Source: Mesostigma viride | Lineage: Eukaryota; Streptophyta; Mesostigmatophyceae; Mesostigmatales; Mesostigmataceae | Direction of reading: 5' to 3' | Assembly: GCA_009746045.1 (NCBI GenBank) | Contig: RPFO01000667.1 | Location: 5,730,719-5,754,926, forward strand | DNA: 24,208 nt | Shown: one piece after another, positions 19,028-24,208 of the stretch | How positions within the stretch are numbered: position 1 is the stretch's first letter | Layout of the letters: every line of letters starts with the position of its first letter | Notes under the pieces: model-generated | The model's input: the letters and a program-made list of their open reading frames with translations, nothing else | Database searches by the model: none | What the model was told of the DNA's origin: nothing | Program-made: the position numbers and the translations under genes

Positions 19028-20737
19028 TAGAGCGTTTGCTCGTCATATACTGCGTAATAGCGTCGGAAAATTATATCATCATGTGCGTCGTAGAAAGACG
19101 CGTCGATTGTGATATTCACGGCTAAATTCGGTGCTCATCAAGCGTGAAAGTTATGAGCTCCGCCGTCAGCCATGGCTACCTCGTGGCTCGAGCTATTGGG
19201 AAGCATTCACTGATTATAATAGATAGGCTTGCCGGGGCTGTGATTCATAGCAGTTTGCGAGGTCGATTCGCAAACAATGAGACGCAAAGTGATTTTGCCA
19301 CTACTACGGTACTGCTGCGCAAGGCACTTAATATTCCCGTGAGTTTGCACATTGAGCAATGAGGGCTTGTACGCTGATTTTCCACATGTCAATTCCCACA
19401 CTCTTAGGCACAGGCGCCTGGGCACCTGGCCCGCACAGATCATACGTAGATACATCATGCAGCTAGACAGACAGACTACAGTATCTGGTGCTCACCAAGC
19501 TGCACAGCCCGCCGGGCGTTTCGTCCTCACGTGGCATGCCCTAGGCCGCGCGTGGCAAGATCGCCATGCAGTGGACTTTGTGTCATAGGCTAGGCATGGA
19601 CATGTGCAACCCTATAGATGGGGCGGGCTCACGCCCGGGGAACCCCTTGGTTTGTCTGTCTGTAATATGGAGGCAGATGACAAGTAAAGATAGGTGGCAG
19701 ACAGTAATGAGTCCTGACACCGCCCCCCAGTCGGTACTAGGGGCTCCGCGCGTGACCAAGTTTGGCAGGCATGGTGATTCGGGCCGTGGTGCCTGCAACC
19801 CTGCAACTATTGGAACTAGATAGCTCCACTATATCTGGACCCCATCCCAACTTCATTTCCTTGAGGACTTTTCCATGCGCACGTGACGCAGTTACCTGTA
19901 AAACTCATTTATCAAGGCATACGACATGGATTGTTGGGTATGCATCTAGAAAATGCATGCGACGGACCTGGGCAGGAATAATTATTCTATTATAGTTTCG
20001 AGAGTGTCAATCGTGGTCCGGGCCGCCCCACGCGAAACTGCTAGCTGGGTCGAAAAGTGATACTAACCGCGGCCGCAGTGATTGCTTCTACCATTTGCCA
20101 TAAGAAACTGCCTTCGGCAGCACTATAAAAAGAGTTTGTTATCTGACTCAAAAAGCTAGCACGTACTCAGTGCGGAACTATTGCACAAGGATATTTGGTG
20201 GTGCATGATAGGATGGAATACCTTCGCCACAAGCAAGATCCCCAGAGGCCCAAGGTCTATGCTGGAGGGGCGGAGGAGACCGGATGATCAACCACAAGAT
20301 GTGGACGCCCCTTGCCGGGGCTAGATTATAGCCCTTGTAATAACCATTGATTGGTAGTCATTGTCGCCATTGTAGCTCCACTGTTGCCAAGAATGAGCCT
20401 CAACTGCCATCATACATGGCCACCTGCTGGCACATGCAATGCTAATGCACGGTAGACAACCACTGAGCCATACCCTTAATTTACCACCTGCCTATTACAA
20501 CCGACAGCCTGCCCAGTCATGCTACGCCATCGCTTCTCTCTGCTTGCTTGCCCACACTCTCCTTGTCATGCTATGCTCATGCGGGTCTTATTGCACCCAC
20601 AGAATTTGCTACGCCGGATCCGATCATGCTGCTGTGGCATCCCTCTGGCATGAAGGAAAGCTAGGGGGGGCCTCTGCCCCTTTCCTGCTGTGCATATACA
20701 GCCGCTGCTTCGTGACTCCCCAACGGGAGCACGTGGT
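19028..20737. other. Spacer with no recognisable gene
   Basis: Nothing supportable as protein coding. Around 20101-20200 there is weak similarity to the 5' stem-loop of U6 snRNA (see findings). The helicase 3' end begins at 20738. Confidence 0.6.
20712..20732 (-). terminator. Hairpin just after the helicase stop codon
   Basis: GTGACTCCC-CAAC-GGGAGCAC forms a stem of eight pairs with one bulged A and a four-base loop, starting six bases beyond the stop codon on the minus strand. It may be a 3'-end processing or stability element or simply chance. No clear polyadenylation signal is seen close by. Confidence 0.3.
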
Positions 20738-21286
20738 TTAATTAATTATAACAGGATGGCCAGCAGATCCGAGCATGCGCATGCAGGTTGCATGGTGGCT
20801 GCCCACCAGTGCCCATGGTGACTGTGCACCATGGGTGCGAGCGGGGGATGAGCGCGGGAGGCCAGGCAGCTGGGTGGATGAAAGGTAGGCAGATGCATGG
20901 CGCCCGAATGCCTGGGCAGCTGGGGGGACAGCTGTGGCCCTAAGTGGGCGGTATGAGTGGCACCGTACAAAACGCAGTGGACAAATATGTGTAGCTTTTG
21001 GGATGAAAAGGGAGGAGTGTGGTTTTGAAGGGAAACGGGCGGGTGGCATCTTATGCTGCTCTATCCCAGACACACATCTCTGACCGCACAAGAGGAGGCT
21101 AGAGACATTTGCCCCTTCATTCTTTGGCCCTTTGATTTGCTTCGCCCCTTTCCTGCTCCTTTCCTGCCTCAGCGCGCCGTGCTTCCTGGCGTCCTCGATT
21201 AGGGAGCGCCACATGGCGTCGTGTCGCAGCGTCTCGACATTCCCCAACATGACGCACATGCGCTTGGCGCGCGTAATTGAGACATT
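20738..21286 (-). CDS. Helicase exon C: motif VI and C-terminus
   Basis: Acceptor GGATGCAG ends at 21287. It opens [10 protein letters not shown] (motif VI with the arginine finger region), then [17 protein letters not shown] and K-H-G-A-L. After about 40 residues the conserved part ends. The remaining ~140 residues to the stop are basic, low in similarity and could be a lineage-specific tail, or intron read-through if a further splice occurs. A C14 run on the minus strand (21319-21332) lies 32 bp before the exon and extends the pyrimidine tract. Confidence 0.9.
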   Translation of the reverse strand, partial: NVSITRAKRMCVMLGNVETLRHDAMWRSLIEDARKHGALRQERSRKGAKQIKGPKNEGANVSSLLLCGQRCVSGIEQHKMPPARFPSKPHSSLFIPKATHICPLRFVRCHSYRPLRATAVPPAAQAFGRHASAYLSSTQLPGLPRSSPARTHGAQSPWALVGSHHATCMRMLGSAGHPVIIN

Positions 21287-24139
21287 CTGCATCCATGGTC
21301 ATGCATGTGGTGCAAGAAGGGGGGGGGGGGGGAGAAGATCAACGGCAAGTATCATGCACATGTACAGGGTCTGAGTTTGACTGATGGGAGACATGCACAA
21401 AAAGCACAGTGCTTACTAAACGGGGGGTGACTGTGGTGTGCTAAATGGGGTGACTGAATAATGCTGCTTGGGTATGATAGAGAATCTGATGTAAGAACAG
21501 AAACTCAAGGGTGTAGAATGCTGACCTTCTTTATTTTGCAGATCTAATCTTGTGCCACAAAGCCAGCTGTGCCACCATTGTGCTGTCAGGCATGGTCTAT
21601 AACTGAAGGCCAGGCGCGAAAATTTAGCTATAGTAGAAACTCCAAAGCTGTCAGTCCTTGTCGAGCTCTGGGCAAGTTGCAAAAACAGTTATATGGAAAT
21701 AAGACTTTTGTGCACATATAGGGCACCTCAACACGTCATTTAAAAATGTTGTTGGGCGGGCGGGGGGCGACTAAAATTGCTTGCCGCTTCGATATGAATG
21801 ACAACAAAAATGGCTGAACGAAATGGCTAAACAAAATGGCTGACGGCGGAGCTCAGAACGTTTGTGTCTGAGGCTCCCCAAACTCAGTCAGATCACTAAT
21901 TGCATTCGATTCGTCTTTTTAACCCCTAAATGGGCAGAAATACTGCCGATGCATCGGCTGTACTGTAACTTCACAATTTTGCAAACCACCCCACAACCAA
22001 CCTACCAACATCCAAGGGCTGTCCTGCGGGGTCAAGCACGTCCATGACTTGCCCTTCAGGGTGAGCTATCACAACCTAACATATCTGCAGGGTAGACCAT
22101 AGAAAACTACCGTCAAAGTCAGGGGGGTCAAGACGCGCGTTTTCATTCTTGCTTGGTAGATTGTGTATTTTGAATTATGTAAAAAGACCTACTGTAGGCA
22201 CCTACCACTTCAGGGATGATAAACTATTGGCTGAACAGTTTGAGCCATTGGGGTCATCATTTTGTTGGGTAGTATACCAGCAGTTACACCCAGTGCAGCC
22301 TATAGGGGTACCGTTGGTAAAAAGCAACCAAGGGGGTAGTAGGGATGGGCATACTACCTACTAATATGGCCACCAACCATGTCATACAATACATTTCGCT
22401 TCCACCATGATGGGGAAACCGTAACTGCATCATCACACTGCACTTACATCATGGCACCTATGTGCAGGTGCCACCTTGTCCATGCACGTAGGGAACGCAG
22501 TACGGATACCCTACGCTATTAGGCATTCTAGGAGGCAGCCACCAACAAACTAGTGATGTTAAGCCTATGTATTTCAGCTTGCCCTACTAGCAAGGATAAA
22601 CTAGGCCTGCTATTGCTTGCCAGGTGATGGCCAGCACACCTGGTGGCACATGCTGACAATGGGAAGCTTTTACTCACCAGTTATATGCTTGAGATGCCAC
22701 AGAGACCAGCGCCAACTGCCTCACACTCATGCAAATGTGTGTGGGAAATGTATAACAAACATATATGATGGGGGTATTCAAACCCAGGCCAATCAAAATT
22801 TATCACTTGTTGCTTATGCCTGCTGAAGGTATATAGTGCACGTTAAATGCAAGCATGAGGAACGACATACACGTCTCATTTACTATCTATCGCTTACCAG
22901 CCGGCGGTGATCTTGCAAGAAGCCCACGTTGCCGCTCGCATTTGCTCTCACGGCAGAAATAATGATGATGTCTCTCTCTTGCCCCTGCAGAATAGATGCA
23001 GAGGATAGCAGGAAAACAACCCAAACTCCAAGCAGATGACTCAAGGAATAAGAAAATAAGAGGTTGCAAGAGTGTGAGCGTGAGAAAAACTTTCAACCAA
23101 GAAAGTCAGACGATTGTCCAGCAATATGTCCATAACAAAGTCTAGTAACGAGAAGGCTCGTCAGCTTTGCGTAGCTCAATATCACCACACTCCTATATGA
23201 GTCAGATATCGAATCAAAATTTAGGATGAACTCCAAGTATGAACTATAGACCCTGCAATCCCGTGGCAGTCAGGAATGATTGTTAGCAGCATCATGTTCA
23301 CGAAAGTCTACCGCCAAAGCTAACATCGTGCATTGATGAATTAATTACTATAGAGCTACTTGAAAGATCATGGTCACATCTGTCTCTCTCCCTGGGGGAG
23401 AGCACACAACTGGAGGGTAACATCCACAGTAACACTTCTGACAACCCGCGCGCACGACGACTTTCCAAACCCTTCAACAGCTTGTGGCCGTTCAAGGCTT
23501 TAGTGACCCTGTTACATAGGTGGCAAGATTTTACGCTCATGCGCATGCAAGCCTCAAGGCCACTGCTCGCGCCGCCAGGCGTGCCACGCGCACCTGGAAG
23601 CCGTCCACAGTGTGCACGTCCACCGCATGACCCGCCGCGCGGAGCTGCTCCTCGATCTGCCGCGCTTGCGCCTTGTACGGCGATATAACCCCGATAGTGA
23701 GCATGCCGGCTTGTCCTTGCCCGGTGGCAGGACGCTTGCGGCCCGCCTCCTCAATGGCGGCGATGATCTGTTCCACCAGGCAACGCGCGTGCTCCTCTTC
23801 TGCTTGGTTGAGGATGCTGCGAGTCGACGCGTCTCGCTCCTCGCGCCCCGTGGCCACGTCAACAAAGACAAATGCGCTGCAGGGGCTGCTGGGGGGACTC
23901 TGCAGCACCTTCGCGCGCCAGGTGTCGTCCTGCCGCAGAAGCTCGGGTGAGCACACAGTGGGCGCGTCCTTGAGTCGCCCGTCGTAGAACGCCCTGTTGG
24001 GCCACCGCGAGATGTCCGGGTGCATGCGGTACTGCGTGTCCAGCATGAACACGCGCCACCCGTTGGACTGCAGGCGCTCGAACAAGCTCCGGTCGTAGCC
24101 GCACGCCTTGGCGTTCATGGACAGGACCGTGGCTGGGAG
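20738..24139 (-). CDS. Upf1/Sen1-like superfamily 1 helicase, C-terminal exons (5' part outside window)
   Basis: Three exons on the minus strand (24139-23594, 22984-22898 and 21286-20738), all joined in phase 0 with GT-AG introns. In order they show [46 protein letters not shown] (motif IV region), T-V-D-G-F-Q-G-Q-E-R-D (motif V) and N-V-S-I-T-R-A-K-R (motif VI), then L-G-N-V-E-T-L and W-R-S-L-I. This is the C-terminal RecA-like domain of Upf1-like helicases, which unwind RNA or RNA:DNA hybrids with ATP. The Walker motifs and the DEA(A/S)Q box must lie beyond the right edge. Sen1/senataxin, UPF1 or another member cannot be decided from this half. Confidence 0.93.
21287..22897. other. Intron B-C of the helicase gene
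   Basis: A 1.6-kb intron with GTAAGC donor and GCAG acceptor. It holds a G14 run (plus strand 21319-21332) and a short triple repeat of AAATGGCT(G/A)AAC at about 21809-21845. No open frame in it is recognisable. Confidence 0.8.
22898..22984 (-). CDS. Helicase exon B: motif V micro-exon (29 codons)
   Basis: An 87-bp exon with acceptor CCTCTGCATCTATTCTGCAG and donor GTAAGC. It encodes [15 protein letters not shown] and G-F-L-Q-D-H-R-R-L, exactly the stretch expected between D-G-F-Q and N-V-(A/S)-(L/I)-T-R-A. Intron A-B is 609 bp (22985-23593) and shows nothing else. The 70-codon minus-strand frame over this exon reads in another frame and is spurious. Confidence 0.95.
23594..24139 (-). CDS. 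Helicase exon A: second RecA-like domain, first part
   Basis: 182 codons from acceptor CATGCAG (ending 24140) to donor CAG|GTGCGC at 23594/23593. It starts L-P-A-T-V-L-S, so the conserved G-D-x-x-Q of motif III must end the previous exon. Contains D-T-Q-Y-R-M-H-P at about residues 34-41, F-Y-D-G-R-L, a strand F-V-F-V-D-V-A-T-G, the H-A-R-C-L-V helix and [10 protein letters not shown]. It ends exactly after V-H-T-V-D-G-F-Q. The upstream ATG at 24160 belongs to intron sequence and is not a start. Confidence 0.95.
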
Positions 24140-24208
24140 CTGCATGAGCATGATTGACATACATCGTGTTTGTGTGCGTTGGGGGATCAGCGAAAGCTAG
24201 CCAGAGGC

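Noticed and set aside
20439-20741. 100-codon plus-strand frame
   Set aside because: No recognisable domain, no splice context, and it overlaps the helicase 3' end on the other strand.
24140-24160. ATG at 24160 as the helicase start
   Set aside because: The codons before L-P-A-T-V-L are intron sequence ending in CATGCAG. The helicase family needs several hundred residues upstream with the ATP-binding motifs.

Overview
This is eukaryotic nuclear DNA, most likely from a microalga or a related protist. Coding pieces are short, GC-rich and separated by GT-AG introns. The introns and spacers are full of satellites, homopolymer runs and transposon debris. A decayed LINE-type ORF1 and a secreted-type Cys-rich modular protein fit a green-algal or similar protist genome, but I cannot fix the lineage from sequence alone. 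Long open frames over the simple repeats are artefacts of the repeats. The real genes are visible only by joining short exons on the minus strand.

Layout, read 3' to 5' on the plus strand (both genes are on the minus strand). (1) 24139-20738: the last three exons of an SF1 Upf1/Sen1-like RNA/DNA helicase. The 5' part lies beyond the right edge; the stop codon is at 20738. (2) 20737-13063: spacer with a frameshifted LINE-ORF1-like relic (19027-17615), two stretches where I recognise no gene (19028-20737 and 14103-17600), and an 835-bp minisatellite with a 10-bp unit (13195-14029). (3) 13062-469 and on past the left edge: one large gene of at least eight exons. It encodes a modular extracellular-type protein: a complete propeller-like module of about 440 residues (exons 1-4), three Cys-rich repeats (exons 5-7), then the start of a second propeller-like module (exon 8). 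Every exon junction keeps reading phase, which is the main argument that these scattered pieces are one gene.

The introns of the large gene carry most of the unusual DNA. These include a visibly uninterrupted 1,722-bp GTCA tetranucleotide array, CT/C microsatellites, tandem arrays with units of 18, 27, 34-35, 53, 55 and 57 bp, a composite 46/74-bp array, a 396-bp element with 21-bp terminal inverted repeats, an array of about ten splice-donor-like motifs, and a small duplication that copied an exon end together with its splice donor. Long G runs lie just inside several donors and C runs just upstream of several acceptors, in both genes.

The two genes share strand but show no evident functional link. 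No tRNA, rRNA, CRISPR or prokaryotic-type operon was found.
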